Shown: positions 9,410 to 18,616 of the stretch, piece by piece
Layout: each line of letters opens with the position of its first letter
Position numbering within the stretch: the first letter of the stretch is position 1
Source: Candidatus Thiovulum stygium
GTDB taxonomy: Bacteria; Campylobacterota; Campylobacteria; Campylobacterales; Thiovulaceae
Direction: 5' to 3'
Assembly (NCBI GenBank): GCA_021582295.1
Contig: CP091137.1
Coordinates: forward strand, 824,001 to 888,000
Length of the DNA: 64,000 nucleotides
Notes under the pieces: model-generated
What the model saw: the letters and a program-made list of their open reading frames with translations, nothing else
Told to the model about the DNA's origin: nothing
Database searches by the model: none
Translations under genes and position numbers: made by a program

Positions 9410-10675
9410 TTAAGCCATTGCCTCTTTTAAGTCATTAATTAAATCGATACTATTTTCTAAACCAACTGATAATCTTATAAGTCCAGCAGAAACTCCTGCT
9501 TTTTTTAATTCGTTAGCTGATAATTGTTGATGAGTTGTTGAAGCGGGATGAGTAATTATCGATTTGCTATCGCCAATATTTGCAACTATTGAGAAAATTT
9601 TAACTTTGCTAACGATCTCTTTAGCTTTTTCGTAACTTTCAACTTCAAAACTTAAAAGTCCGCTACCATTTTTTAAATATTTATCAGCAATATTTTTATA
9701 TTTTGAACTATTTAATTTTGGATAATTTACTTTTTTAACATTTGAATTAGTTTCGAGAAATTGTGCAATAGAGAGAGCATTTTCAGAATGTTGTCTCATT
9801 CTCAATGAAAGAGTTTCAATTCCTTGAATAAAAATCCAAGAATTAAAAGGACTTAAAACAGCTCCAATATCTCGAAGAAGAGCCATTCTCATTCTAAAAG
9901 TAAAAAGAATTCCATCAACTGGCGGATTAGAATATATTAATCCGTGATAACTTTCATCGGCTTTATTAAAATGTGGATATCGTTCATTATTTTTAATTTT
10001 TTGAACAAGATTTTTTCGTTCAACAACGATTCCACCAATAGCAAGACCTTGACCAGTAGTATATTTACTAGCAGAATGTATAACTACATCAATACCAAAA
10101 TTCAAAGGATTACATAAAATTGGAGTTGCGACAGTATTATCAACTATAGAAATAATATTATATTTATCAGCAATTTCAACTATTTTAGATATATCAGCAA
10201 CTGTAATACTAGGATTAGAAATAGATTCAAAGAATATAGCTTTAGTTTTAGAATCTATTAATTTTTCAATATCTTGAGGATTTTCAACATCAAAAAATCG
10301 AGTTTCAATACCAAGTCGTTTTAAAGTATGTGAAAATAGAGTTATAGTTCCACCATATAATTGATAAGAGGCTAAAATATTATCACCACTATCAGCAACA
10401 TTTAAAATCGAGTAAAAAATTGCACTCATTCCCGATGAGGTTGCTAAACCACCACTTCCATTTTCTAGTTCAGCGAACCGTTTTTCGAAAATTGCAGTTG
10501 TTGGATTTCCAACTCGAGTATAAACATGATCAGTACCTTGTTCTAAATTAAAACTACTCGCAGCAAATTCTGGTGTTCCAAAATTATAAGCAGTCGTTTG
10601 ATAAATTGGAACTGCCATTGTTCCTTGAACAGCTTTATTATAAGCGGAATGAATCGCAAGTGTCTCTTTTTCCAT
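9410..10675 (-). CDS. metY: O-acetylhomoserine aminocarboxypropyltransferase
   Basis: This 421-residue PLP enzyme of the Cys/Met metabolism family makes homocysteine from O-acetylhomoserine and sulfide. Visible are YTRVGNPTTAIFEKR near the N-terminus, the cofactor region SSGMSAIFYSI, SIVDNTVATP, and the PLP lysine in HSASKYTTGQGLAIGG. The roughly 50-residue insertion after the lysine and the overall length match MetY/Met17 rather than MetB or MetC. It starts 174 bp from the divergent SQR-like gene, so both promoters lie in that gap. The reaction assimilates sulfide directly, which suits a sulfide-rich habitat. Confidence 0.95.
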   Translation of the reverse strand: MEKETLAIHSAYNKAVQGTMAVPIYQTTAYNFGTPEFAASSFNLEQGTDHVYTRVGNPTTAIFEKRFAELENGSGGLATSSGMSAIFYSILNVADSGDNILASYQLYGGTITLFSHTLKRLGIETRFFDVENPQDIEKLIDSKTKAIFFESISNPSITVADISKIVEIADKYNIISIVDNTVATPILCNPLNFGIDVVIHSASKYTTGQGLAIGGIVVERKNLVQKIKNNERYPHFNKADESYHGLIYSNPPVDGILFTFRMRMALLRDIGAVLSPFNSWIFIQGIETLSLRMRQHSENALSIAQFLETNSNVKKVNYPKLNSSKYKNIADKYLKNGSGLLSFEVESYEKAKEIVSKVKIFSIVANIGDSKSIITHPASTTHQQLSANELKKAGVSAGLIRLSVGLENSIDLINDLKEAMA

Positions 10676-10849
10676 AAGAAAACTCCTATTTAAGATAAGT
10701 GCAATTTTATCTAAGAAAATAAAAATCGAGTTTGCTATTAAATTTAAAATTAAGTCTATAATAATTTCACTATTCTTTGATATCTCTTTTAAATTCTATT
10801 TTTTTGATACAATATATAAATTATATAAATATTGAATTTAAGGTTTTAA

Positions 10850-12028
10850 ATGCATAGACTTAGAAAAAATATTCTGATTTTGGGAGGCGGTTTTGCAGGG
10901 GTTGAAAGTGCTATAACTCTTGCACAAGAGCAATATTTAAATGTTACTCTTGTTTCTGATCGTAAATATTTTTATGTAGCTCCAACTTCTATTTGGATTC
11001 CAACTGGTGAAAATAGATTTTCTGATAATCTTGTTTCACTTCATAAATTAGCTGAACGACGAAATTTTAATTTAATTATCGATGAAGTCGTTGAAATTGT
11101 TGGCACAGAAAAAGAGATAACACTTAAAAGTGGAAAAGTTTTAAATTTTGATTATTTAATCGTTGCACTTGGTGCTGATAAATTAAAACCTCAAGGAGTT
11201 GAAAAAGTTCTTTCGATTTGTGGTGATCCTGTTGATGCTTTAGATATTCATAAGAAATTAGAATTATTAATTGCTGAAGGTTCTGGAAAAATCGCAATGG
11301 GCTTTGGAGCAAATCCAAAAGATTCTTCAGCTGTTCGAGGTGGTCCAGTATTCGAACTTTTCTTTAATGTTCATCATCGTCTTAAAAAATTGGGCATCAG
11401 AGATAATTTTGAAATGACATTTTTTGCACCAATGGAAACCCCTGGAGCAAGAATGGGTGAAACTTCAGTTGAACAAATGAATAAAATTTTCGAAATATCA
11501 AATTTAAAACAACATTATGGCAAAAAAATAAAAGAATTTAAAACTAATAGTGTTGTCTTTGAAGATAATTCAAATCTTGAAGCTGATCTAATCGTTTTTG
11601 TTCCGGGAAATAGTGGCAAAAATATAGCTTCTGATTTACCTTTAAGTGATGCAGGTTTTATTGAAATTAATCAATATTGCCAAGTTAAAGGCTTTGATAA
11701 TATTTATGCTGTTGGTGATGTTGCAAAATTAGAAGGTGCAGAATGGAGAGCAAAACAGGGACATATTGCTGAAGTTATGGCTCGAGGTGCTGCAAGAGAT
11801 ATTATTATTAAAGAAAACAGATTACCTTTTGCTCGAGAAAATTATCAAGATCATATAAATATTTTATGTGTAATGGATACTGGCAATGGTGCTGCTTTTG
11901 TATATCGTGATGATAAAAAACAGTTTTTAATTCCGCTTCCATTTATAGGTCATCTTATTAAAAAAGCTTGGGGAATTTATATTAAATTATCTAAATTAGG
12001 TTATATTCCAAGAATTCCTGGCATGTAA
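10850..12028 (+). CDS. SQR-like FAD-dependent oxidoreductase
   Basis: This 392-residue flavoprotein has the N-terminal FAD dinucleotide fold ILILGGGFAGVESAITLAQ, a second site YLIVALGAD and the C-terminal DNIYAVGDVAKL segment typical of sulfide:quinone oxidoreductases and type II NADH dehydrogenases. C340 sits in LCVMDTGNGAAF, where SQR enzymes place one redox cysteine. The other expected cysteine, near residue 155-165, is absent (the segment reads GANPKDSSAV); the remaining cysteines are C124 and C277. It is therefore SQR-family, but sulfide oxidation is not certain. A membrane-associating C-terminal helix is plausible. It is transcribed alone and ends at a bidirectional terminator. Confidence 0.8.
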   Translation: MHRLRKNILILGGGFAGVESAITLAQEQYLNVTLVSDRKYFYVAPTSIWIPTGENRFSDNLVSLHKLAERRNFNLIIDEVVEIVGTEKEITLKSGKVLNFDYLIVALGADKLKPQGVEKVLSICGDPVDALDIHKKLELLIAEGSGKIAMGFGANPKDSSAVRGGPVFELFFNVHHRLKKLGIRDNFEMTFFAPMETPGARMGETSVEQMNKIFEISNLKQHYGKKIKEFKTNSVVFEDNSNLEADLIVFVPGNSGKNIASDLPLSDAGFIEINQYCQVKGFDNIYAVGDVAKLEGAEWRAKQGHIAEVMARGAARDIIIKENRLPFARENYQDHINILCVMDTGNGAAFVYRDDKKQFLIPLPFIGHLIKKAWGIYIKLSKLGYIPRIPGM

Positions 12029-12041
12029 TAAAATGAAATTT

Positions 12042-12092
12042 AAAAAGCAACTAAAATATTTTATATTTTTATAAAAATCAAAGTTGCTTTTT
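12042..12092. terminator. Bidirectional terminator between SQR-like gene and recJ
   Basis: AAAAAGCAACT at 12042-12052 pairs perfectly with AGTTGCTTTTT at 12082-12092. The A-start and T-end give a U-run in either direction, and the gap separates two converging genes. Confidence 0.8.
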
Positions 12093-12095
12093 AGT

Positions 12096-13679
12096 TTAAT
12101 TAATAATTTGTTGAATCATTAATTGAATTTTTTCTTCACCTTTAAATATCGAACTTATTGGTCTATATAAAAACGAAATAATAGCTCCAATTTCGATTTT
12201 TATATCTATTTTAAACAAAAGAGCTTCTAAAAATATATTATTATTTCGAACTATTAACTTTTGATATTCGCCACTTTTACCTATATTATAAGCCTTTAAT
12301 ACAAACATATCTCGAGCTAAAAAAGTAGGTCTCTCATTGCCTTCACCATAAGGCTCAAAATTATCTAATAATATTATTAACTCTTTTGACAAATATTTTA
12401 AATCTAATTCACCAAAAATATCTTTTTTATTTATAAAATCAGTTTCTTTATATATTTTCATAGAATCTAAAAGTGAATTTTGAAAATTTTCAAAATTTTC
12501 AACTTTTAATGATAGACCACCAGCTTTTTTATGTCCGCCCCATCGTAATAAAAATTTTGAACCATTTTCGATTAATTTATAAATATCAATATTACCAATT
12601 CCTCTGGCACTTCCTTTTATAATATCTCCTTTTTGAGATAAAATAAAAGCAGGTTTATTAAATTTTTCAACAATTCTATTTGCAACAATACCTACGACAC
12701 CTTCATGAAGATCTTCACCACAATAAATAATTATAGAATTTGAACTATCAACCTCATCAAGAACTTTTTTAAAAATATTATATTCTATATCTTTTCTTGT
12801 ATTATTAAACTCATTTATAATATTTAATAAAGAATTAGCTTCATATTCTGTTTCAGCTAAAATAAAATTAAGAGAAAAAGATGCATCACTAATTCGACCA
12901 CTACTATTAATTCGAGGAGAAATCTGAAATGCAATATCTTCAGATGAGATAATATTTTTAGAAGCAAATACTTTATCTTTTAATATTTTCATAGAGATTC
13001 TACTATTATTTAAAGCAAACATTTTTTTCAAGCCCATTTTAACAATTAAATGATTAAAACCTCGAAGAGGCATAACATCTCCGATAATAGCAATGGCAAT
13101 TAAATCCAAATATTGTCCTAAATCTATATTTAAATTTAATTCTCGTTTAATTTCGCCTAATAAAAGCCAAAAGATTTGAGCTCCACAAATATCTTTTAAA
13201 GGATATTCGCAATCTAATCTTTTTGGATTTATAACAGCAAAAGCATTTGGCAAACTATCTGCGGGTCTATGATGATCAGTAATAATTAAATCTGTGCCTC
13301 TATTTTTAAGAATTTCAGCACTTCTAAAACTATTAATACCATTATCAACAGTGATAACTAAATCAGCAGAGACTCTATTTAATAATTCTGGAGTTATGCC
13401 ATAGCCATCACTAAAACGATTTGGAATAACGATTTCGATGGGATAATTTATCTCTTTAAAAAAAAGTGAAGCGATAGCTGACGATATAACTCCATCGACA
13501 TCATAATCGCCAATGATTACGATTTTTTCGTTATTTTTAATAGCTTTAGCTATTCGTTCAGCTGATTTTGTTGAATCTTTTAATAATGAGGGATGAGGTA
13601 ATTGAGATAATGATAAAAATCCATTAGGAAATCTATTTTCTAAAATTATCTTTAAACTTTCTAAGGTTAATTTTTCCAT
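12096..13679 (-). CDS. recJ: Single-stranded-DNA exonuclease RecJ
   Basis: This 527-residue DHH-superfamily 5'-3' exonuclease acts in recombination and mismatch repair. Motifs visible are IIGDYDVDGVISSAIAS (motif I), LVITVDNGINSF, the eponymous DHH in LIITDHHRPAD, CGAQIFWLL, and the DHHA1 glycine motif LRWGGHKKAGG. The N-terminus is shorter than in E. coli RecJ, as usual for Campylobacterota. It is the last gene of the minus-strand run that starts at hisG and is followed by the terminator at 12.04-12.09 kb. Confidence 0.96.
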   Translation of the reverse strand: MEKLTLESLKIILENRFPNGFLSLSQLPHPSLLKDSTKSAERIAKAIKNNEKIVIIGDYDVDGVISSAIASLFFKEINYPIEIVIPNRFSDGYGITPELLNRVSADLVITVDNGINSFRSAEILKNRGTDLIITDHHRPADSLPNAFAVINPKRLDCEYPLKDICGAQIFWLLLGEIKRELNLNIDLGQYLDLIAIAIIGDVMPLRGFNHLIVKMGLKKMFALNNSRISMKILKDKVFASKNIISSEDIAFQISPRINSSGRISDASFSLNFILAETEYEANSLLNIINEFNNTRKDIEYNIFKKVLDEVDSSNSIIIYCGEDLHEGVVGIVANRIVEKFNKPAFILSQKGDIIKGSARGIGNIDIYKLIENGSKFLLRWGGHKKAGGLSLKVENFENFQNSLLDSMKIYKETDFINKKDIFGELDLKYLSKELIILLDNFEPYGEGNERPTFLARDMFVLKAYNIGKSGEYQKLIVRNNNIFLEALLFKIDIKIEIGAIISFLYRPISSIFKGEEKIQLMIQQIIN

Positions 13680-13692
13680 TTATATAAACTCA

Positions 13693-14844
13693 TTAAAAAT
13701 TATTATTATCAAAATAGTTATCTATTCCTTGGCTGATGCCTTCACCTATTATTCTTTGATAATCAGGTTGTAATAAACGATATCCATCTATATGTCCAGC
13801 AATATATCCAAGTTCAATTAAAACTGCAGGCATTTGAGCTCCAACAAGAACCCAAAAAGGGGCTTCAGAAACTCCATCATCAGCCACACTTCTATATTTA
13901 CTTCGAACAGTATTAACAACACTTGTTTGTATATCTAAAGCTAAACGATGAGATTTAATTATTTTCATATGATTAATCGTAGAAACATAATGAAATTTTC
14001 CATAATGACTTGAATAATATAAATCATCACTATTTTCTTTCATGGCAACTCGATTTGACCGTTCGCTTCGAGCTGGAGATAAAAAGAAAGTTTCGATTCC
14101 ATTTTTTCTTTTAAAATGGCCATTTTTAGGAATAGAATTTACATGAATTGAAACAAAGATATCAGAATTATTATTATTGGCGATTTGAGTTCTTTTAGTT
14201 AATTCGATAAATTTATCACTATCTCTGGTCATTTTGACACGATAACCCTTTTTTTCAAGGGCTTTTTTGACATATTTAGAAACTTCAAGAACGATATCTT
14301 TTTCCATACTTTTATAAAATTTACAAATTGCACCGCTATCTTTTCCACCATGTCCCGGATCAAGAGTAACAATACGAGTGCGACTAATTTTTCTTCTTTT
14401 ACTCTTTTTTGAAGTATAAATATCCATATCTTCTAATTCAGTAACTATCTTTTCAGTTCTATTTTTTCTATTTTTTTTATCAAAATAAAAAACTAAATTT
14501 TTGCCTTCAAGTTTCCAATTAATATTAATTTTCTCTTCGTCATTAAAAACTATTTGAGTATTATTACTTTTATTAGAAATTTTAATATTTGGCACATCTT
14601 CAGATGATTTAGATATAGTCCAATTATTTTTACTAGCTATATCTTTTATATAAAATGAGTGAGAAAATCGTTTTCGTTTTTGAAAAATATTATCCTCTAT
14701 ATCTATATTTTTAGGTTTTTTATCAAATTTAAGAACAAATTTATTACCTTGCCATTCAGCATCAACTATTCTGCTATCTCGTCCAAATAAAAAAAATGAA
14801 AAAAATATTATTAATATAAATAGATTTTTAAGAGTATGAGACAT
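13693..14844 (-). CDS. N-acetylmuramoyl-L-alanine amidase
   Basis: This 383-residue exported amidase cleaves the lactyl-Ala bond of peptidoglycan, typically at the division site. An N-terminal hydrophobic signal (about residues 6-22) is followed by an AMIN-like beta domain and a basic linker with KKSKRRKISR. The Amidase_3 domain then carries TLDPGHGGKDSGA (zinc His), the zinc Glu in the following helix (MEKDIVLEV), ISVH-type FVSIHVNSI and the catalytic VLIELGYI. This matches the single AmiA-type enzyme of Helicobacter and Campylobacter. It begins 1 bp after the CtsF-like gene. Confidence 0.93.
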   Translation of the reverse strand: MSHTLKNLFILIIFFSFFLFGRDSRIVDAEWQGNKFVLKFDKKPKNIDIEDNIFQKRKRFSHSFYIKDIASKNNWTISKSSEDVPNIKISNKSNNTQIVFNDEEKININWKLEGKNLVFYFDKKNRKNRTEKIVTELEDMDIYTSKKSKRRKISRTRIVTLDPGHGGKDSGAICKFYKSMEKDIVLEVSKYVKKALEKKGYRVKMTRDSDKFIELTKRTQIANNNNSDIFVSIHVNSIPKNGHFKRKNGIETFFLSPARSERSNRVAMKENSDDLYYSSHYGKFHYVSTINHMKIIKSHRLALDIQTSVVNTVRSKYRSVADDGVSEAPFWVLVGAQMPAVLIELGYIAGHIDGYRLLQPDYQRIIGEGISQGIDNYFDNNNF

Positions 14845-14845
14845 A

Positions 14846-16066
14846 TTACATAGCTCCGAGATTTAATGAGAAAATTGGTAAAAGCATAGCAGTAACTATA
14901 ACTCCAATTATTCCTCCAACAAATAAAATCAAGAGCGGTTCTAATATCGATAAAAATATACTAATAGAATCACTATTTTCTTCTTGATATAAAGAAGCTA
15001 AATTTTCTAAAATTGGAGCTACTTCACTTGTCTCTTCACCGAGTGCAATTGCTTGAATAAATGAACGATCAATTTTGAATTTGCCATCATTTACAAGTGA
15101 ATTTGAGAATTTTTTACCTTCGACGACCAATTTTGAAGCATTAACAATTTTTTCTTTTAAGACTAAATTATTTAAAGTATTTCCAGCTAATCGAATTGTA
15201 TGAACAAAAGTTACTCCAGATTTTAATAAAACAGATGCAACATATGAAAATCTGGTTAGTTCTGAAGTTTGAATAACTCGACCCAAAAACGGAACTCTTA
15301 AAAGAATCGAATGAACTGAAAATTTGAAGTTATAACTTGTTCTCATTGCAGTTGAAAATGCTACAGCTATTAATAAAATTATAATTGATAAATGTAACCA
15401 ATAAGCTGATAAGAAATCTCCGCTATTAATTACAAATTGAGTTATCCCTGGAATCTCTTGTTTCATTTGGACAAACATAGCTGTAATTTTTGGAACAACC
15501 ATCGTAAGCATAACTGAAACCATTAAAATCGAAATTCCTATAATAAAAGCTGGATATATCATTGCCTTTGAAACTTGTTTAAAAATTCTATCTTGTGCTA
15601 ATAAAAATGTTGCCATTTCTTGCAAAACTATTTGTAAAACTCCATTTTCTTCAGCAATTTTTATAGATTGTTTATAAAAATCTGGTAATATAATTCCTGT
15701 TTGAGATTCAAGAGCAACATAAAAACTTTTGCCTTCATCAAGCATAGTTTCGATGGAGGTCAAAAAATCTCCGAGTCTTCCATCTTCAACTTGAGATTTT
15801 GCAAGTTTTATAGCTTGTAAAATTGGAATCGAACTTTTTAAATATATTGATAAATTTCGTGATAGATTTGAAAGTTGTTTCGTTGGAATCTCTCTGGCTC
15901 TTAATCTTTCGATTCTTTGTGCAAAAGATTCAGAACTTGCGGAAACTTTGTTATATAAAATTCCTCGAGATTTGAGTCGTTTTTTCGCATCTTCTAAATC
16001 TGAAGCTTCCAATTTTCCCGTAACTTTTTTGCCACTGCGATCAATTCCGCTATATTTAAAAACCAT
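14846..16066 (-). CDS. Type II secretion F-family protein (CtsF-like)
   Basis: This 406-residue inner-membrane platform protein of the GspF/PilC family has two T2SSF domains, each helical and ending in a hydrophobic pair: one around 165-215 and a C-terminal stretch LLILFVGGIIGVIVTAML. The N-terminus VFKYSGIDRSGKKVTGKLEA is diagnostic. Campylobacter has no classical type II secretion or type IV pilus, and its homologue CtsF is required for natural transformation, so a DNA-uptake role is the best inference. No ATPase or pseudopilin gene is adjacent. It sits 4 bp from ruvA. Confidence 0.9.
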   Translation of the reverse strand: MVFKYSGIDRSGKKVTGKLEASDLEDAKKRLKSRGILYNKVSASSESFAQRIERLRAREIPTKQLSNLSRNLSIYLKSSIPILQAIKLAKSQVEDGRLGDFLTSIETMLDEGKSFYVALESQTGIILPDFYKQSIKIAEENGVLQIVLQEMATFLLAQDRIFKQVSKAMIYPAFIIGISILMVSVMLTMVVPKITAMFVQMKQEIPGITQFVINSGDFLSAYWLHLSIIILLIAVAFSTAMRTSYNFKFSVHSILLRVPFLGRVIQTSELTRFSYVASVLLKSGVTFVHTIRLAGNTLNNLVLKEKIVNASKLVVEGKKFSNSLVNDGKFKIDRSFIQAIALGEETSEVAPILENLASLYQEENSDSISIFLSILEPLLILFVGGIIGVIVTAMLLPIFSLNLGAM

Positions 16067-16070
16067 CTAT

Positions 16071-16676
16071 TTAATTACCAAATTTATTTAGAGATTTAAG
16101 AGCCTCTTTAATAATATCTTTATGATTACTAAATTGAGAATTATTTATAGCTGAAACAGTTTTAACAACCTCATCGCGAGAAAAACCCAAAGTTTCAAGA
16201 GCTTGAATAGCTATATATTTTTCGCTATTATTACTATCTCTATTTATATTTTGACTATGTGAAATTTTTAAACGATTTCTAATTAACGATAACTCATTTA
16301 ATAATTTTCTAGCACTTTTTATACCTATTTTTGGAATTCTAGTCAAGGCTTGTTCATCATTATTATCTATAATCATGAGTAATTCATATTCGCTAATATG
16401 CGATAAAATCGATAAAGCAGTTTTTGCACCAATGCCAGAAATATTAATTAATTCAAGAAAAAAAGTTCTAGTATCTTCATTTAAAAAGCCAAATAATATT
16501 TGCTGATTTGGAGTTTCACGAAAAATATGGGCTATTTTTAACTCAATTTGAGTGTTGATCATTAAATTTTGAATATCTCGAGTTGGTATAAAAATTTCAT
16601 AAATAACTCCATTTACATCTAAATGTAAATTATCACTGAAAATTGCTCGAATTTTGCCTCGCAAACCAACAATCAC
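16071..16676 (-). CDS. ruvA: Holliday junction DNA helicase subunit RuvA
   Basis: This 201-residue protein has the OB fold at the N-terminus (MIVGLRGKI start), the two helix-hairpin-helix motifs ELINISGIGAKTALSIL and LTRIPKIGIKSARKLL, and a C-terminal domain III with ALETLGFSRDEVVK that contacts RuvB. It tetramerises on Holliday junctions and directs RuvB branch migration. Length is normal. It overlaps the upstream methyltransferase stop by 4 bp. The companion nuclease gene ruvC is at 43 kb. Confidence 0.97.
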   Translation of the reverse strand: MIVGLRGKIRAIFSDNLHLDVNGVIYEIFIPTRDIQNLMINTQIELKIAHIFRETPNQQILFGFLNEDTRTFFLELINISGIGAKTALSILSHISEYELLMIIDNNDEQALTRIPKIGIKSARKLLNELSLIRNRLKISHSQNINRDSNNSEKYIAIQALETLGFSRDEVVKTVSAINNSQFSNHKDIIKEALKSLNKFGN

Positions 16677-17377
16677 GATGTTGCTCCAGAATTTCTTAAT
16701 CTATCGATTAAAATTGCTCCAGCAACACTAACATTTAATGAATCAAAATCGCGATCCATTTTTATCGTAATTTTTTTGTCAAGTGAATTTAAAACTCGTC
16801 CTGACAAACCGCTTTCTTCATTTCCAAGAATCAAAACTCTTTTTTCGCCTAAACTATCGCTATTTTTATAATTTCGAATATCCTCGCCATCAAGAGTTGC
16901 ACCATATATTTTAAATTCTAGTTGTTTAGCTTCATTTAAAATATCAAAAATATTCTTATAAACAGCTACTTTTGAATCAAATAATGCACCTGCACTTGAT
17001 CTTGCAATAGCTTCAAATTTTAAACTATTTAAACCAGTGATAATTATCGCATCTACTCCTAAAGAGTAAGCAGTTCTTATAATTGAGCCTATATTTCCAA
17101 CATCAGTCAATGAATGTAAAATTACGATAAAACTACTTTTTTCGAGAATTTCTCGATAATTTAATGTTTCAAATTCGCTGATTTCCGCCAAAATTCCTTG
17201 ATGATTTCCACCCCGTGCCATTGCTTGAGCTTTTAAGTCATCGAGTCGTTCAATTTTTATGCCAATGAACTTTTTAAAAATTTCTCGATCGATATCTTTT
17301 GCTAAAAATATCTTTTGAATTATATTTTTATGTTTTTCTACCAGATATAAAATGGGTTGTTTTCCATAAATTACCAT
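16673..17377 (-). CDS. TrmH/RlmB-type rRNA or tRNA 2'-O-methyltransferase
   Basis: This 234-residue SPOUT-class methyltransferase shows motif 1 DVGNIGSIIRTAYSLG, motif 2 RVLILGNEESGL and motif 3 DSLNVSVAGAILIDRLR, forming the trefoil-knot SAM site. The N-terminal substrate-binding domain with YGKQPILYLVE resembles RlmB (23S rRNA Gm2251), so that is the likeliest target. The TrmH family cannot be split by eye. It overlaps ruvA and follows tatC by 17 bp. Confidence 0.9.
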   Translation of the reverse strand: MVIYGKQPILYLVEKHKNIIQKIFLAKDIDREIFKKFIGIKIERLDDLKAQAMARGGNHQGILAEISEFETLNYREILEKSSFIVILHSLTDVGNIGSIIRTAYSLGVDAIIITGLNSLKFEAIARSSAGALFDSKVAVYKNIFDILNEAKQLEFKIYGATLDGEDIRNYKNSDSLGEKRVLILGNEESGLSGRVLNSLDKKITIKMDRDFDSLNVSVAGAILIDRLRNSGATS

Positions 17378-17394
17378 ATATTTTTTCTCACTAT

Positions 17395-18165
17395 CTATAT
17401 TTTTTCTTTTGGATTTATAAATTTTACAACAAAAATAGATATACCATATAATATAATAAGTGGAATTGCTACTATTATTTGAGATAAAACATCAGGAGGG
17501 GTAATAATTGCAGAAATTATAAATATAATAACAACTGCATATCTAAAAAATTCGGTTAAAACCTCATCGGTAATTAAATCTAATTTTGCTAGAATTGCCA
17601 TAATTGTTGGAAAAGTAAATACAGTACCTACAATTAACATTAAAGATATAAAACCACCAACATAATTTTCGATATCGATTAATGGAATGAAATTTTCACC
17701 TGCTCCAAAAGTCAATAAAAAAGTAAAAGTGTATGGCATCATAATATAATATACGAATGCTATTCCCATTAAGAAAAGTATAGTTCCAGATATAAAATAT
17801 GGGAAAGCTCCTTTTAATGGTTCTCGTTCATGTTCATATAAACCAGGAGAAACAAAAGCCCAAATTTGCCAAAATATCAAAGGAACTGATATAATAGTGG
17901 CAATAAACATTGATACAGACATAATTACAGAAAGAGTTCCACCAACTTTATGAGTTGTGATTTTACCATCTTTTGCAATTGCAATTAAATCACCAGCAGA
18001 TTTTAATGCCTCTTTTAAAGGTTCAGTGATCCATTCAAGAACAGGTGAATAATTTATAAAAGTAAATATAAAAACAGCTAAAAACAATACTAAAATATAT
18101 ATTAATCGTTGTCCCAACTCTTTTAGATGAGGTGTTAAATCTTCAAAAAAACTTTTTTCAACCAT
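17395..18165 (-). CDS. tatC: Twin-arginine translocase subunit TatC
   Basis: This 256-residue inner-membrane protein has six hydrophobic segments. Family hallmarks are LTPHLKELGQRLIYIL near the N-terminus, FVSPGLYEHEREPL (the P-G-L-x-x-x-E-R substrate-recognition loop) and FRYAVVIIFIISAIITPPD. TatC binds twin-arginine signal peptides and recruits TatA. It overlaps tatB by 8 bp. TatA is not in the window. Confidence 0.97.
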   Translation of the reverse strand: MVEKSFFEDLTPHLKELGQRLIYILVLFLAVFIFTFINYSPVLEWITEPLKEALKSAGDLIAIAKDGKITTHKVGGTLSVIMSVSMFIATIISVPLIFWQIWAFVSPGLYEHEREPLKGAFPYFISGTILFLMGIAFVYYIMMPYTFTFLLTFGAGENFIPLIDIENYVGGFISLMLIVGTVFTFPTIMAILAKLDLITDEVLTEFFRYAVVIIFIISAIITPPDVLSQIIVAIPLIILYGISIFVVKFINPKEKI

Positions 18166-18616
18166 CTGTTTTTTGACCTTTATTCATTAATTCTTCAAGT
18201 TCAGATTTTGCACTTGATCTATTTTTATCTTTTTTGAGAGTTACAATATTATTAGCCGAATGATTTGGATTAACTGAATTTTTAAAATCAGCTTTTATTT
18301 CACTTTTCATATCTTTATCTATTTTATTTATATTTTCGACTTCATTTTTAAAAGGTGCTAAAATCTCTTTTTTAGCCATCTCATCTAATTTTTGATGAGC
18401 AGACATCAATTCATTTTTATAACGAGTTGCCTCTTCACGAAGTTCGCTAATTTCGAGTTCGCGATCAATTTTTGCTTTAAATTCGAATATATAATTACTT
18501 ATTTTTTTAAGCCATTTATATATTTTTGCTAGAGCTTTTGGTAATTTTTCAGGTCCAACAACAACAAAAGCGACGATTACTATAACTAAGATTTCCATAA
18601 AACCTAGTTCGAACAC
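18158..18616 (-). CDS. tatB: Sec-independent translocase protein TatB
   Basis: This 152-residue protein begins MFELGFMEILVIVIVAFVVV, then GPEKLPKALAKIYKW: a short transmembrane helix, a G-P-E-K-L-P hinge and an amphipathic helix, as in TatB. The remainder is a charged tail. Phe-Glu-Leu-Gly at the start and the Pro-Glu hinge favour TatB over TatA. It is translationally coupled to tatC and begins one base after the hisG stop. Confidence 0.93.
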   Translation of the reverse strand: MFELGFMEILVIVIVAFVVVGPEKLPKALAKIYKWLKKISNYIFEFKAKIDRELEISELREEATRYKNELMSAHQKLDEMAKKEILAPFKNEVENINKIDKDMKSEIKADFKNSVNPNHSANNIVTLKKDKNRSSAKSELEELMNKGQKTDG

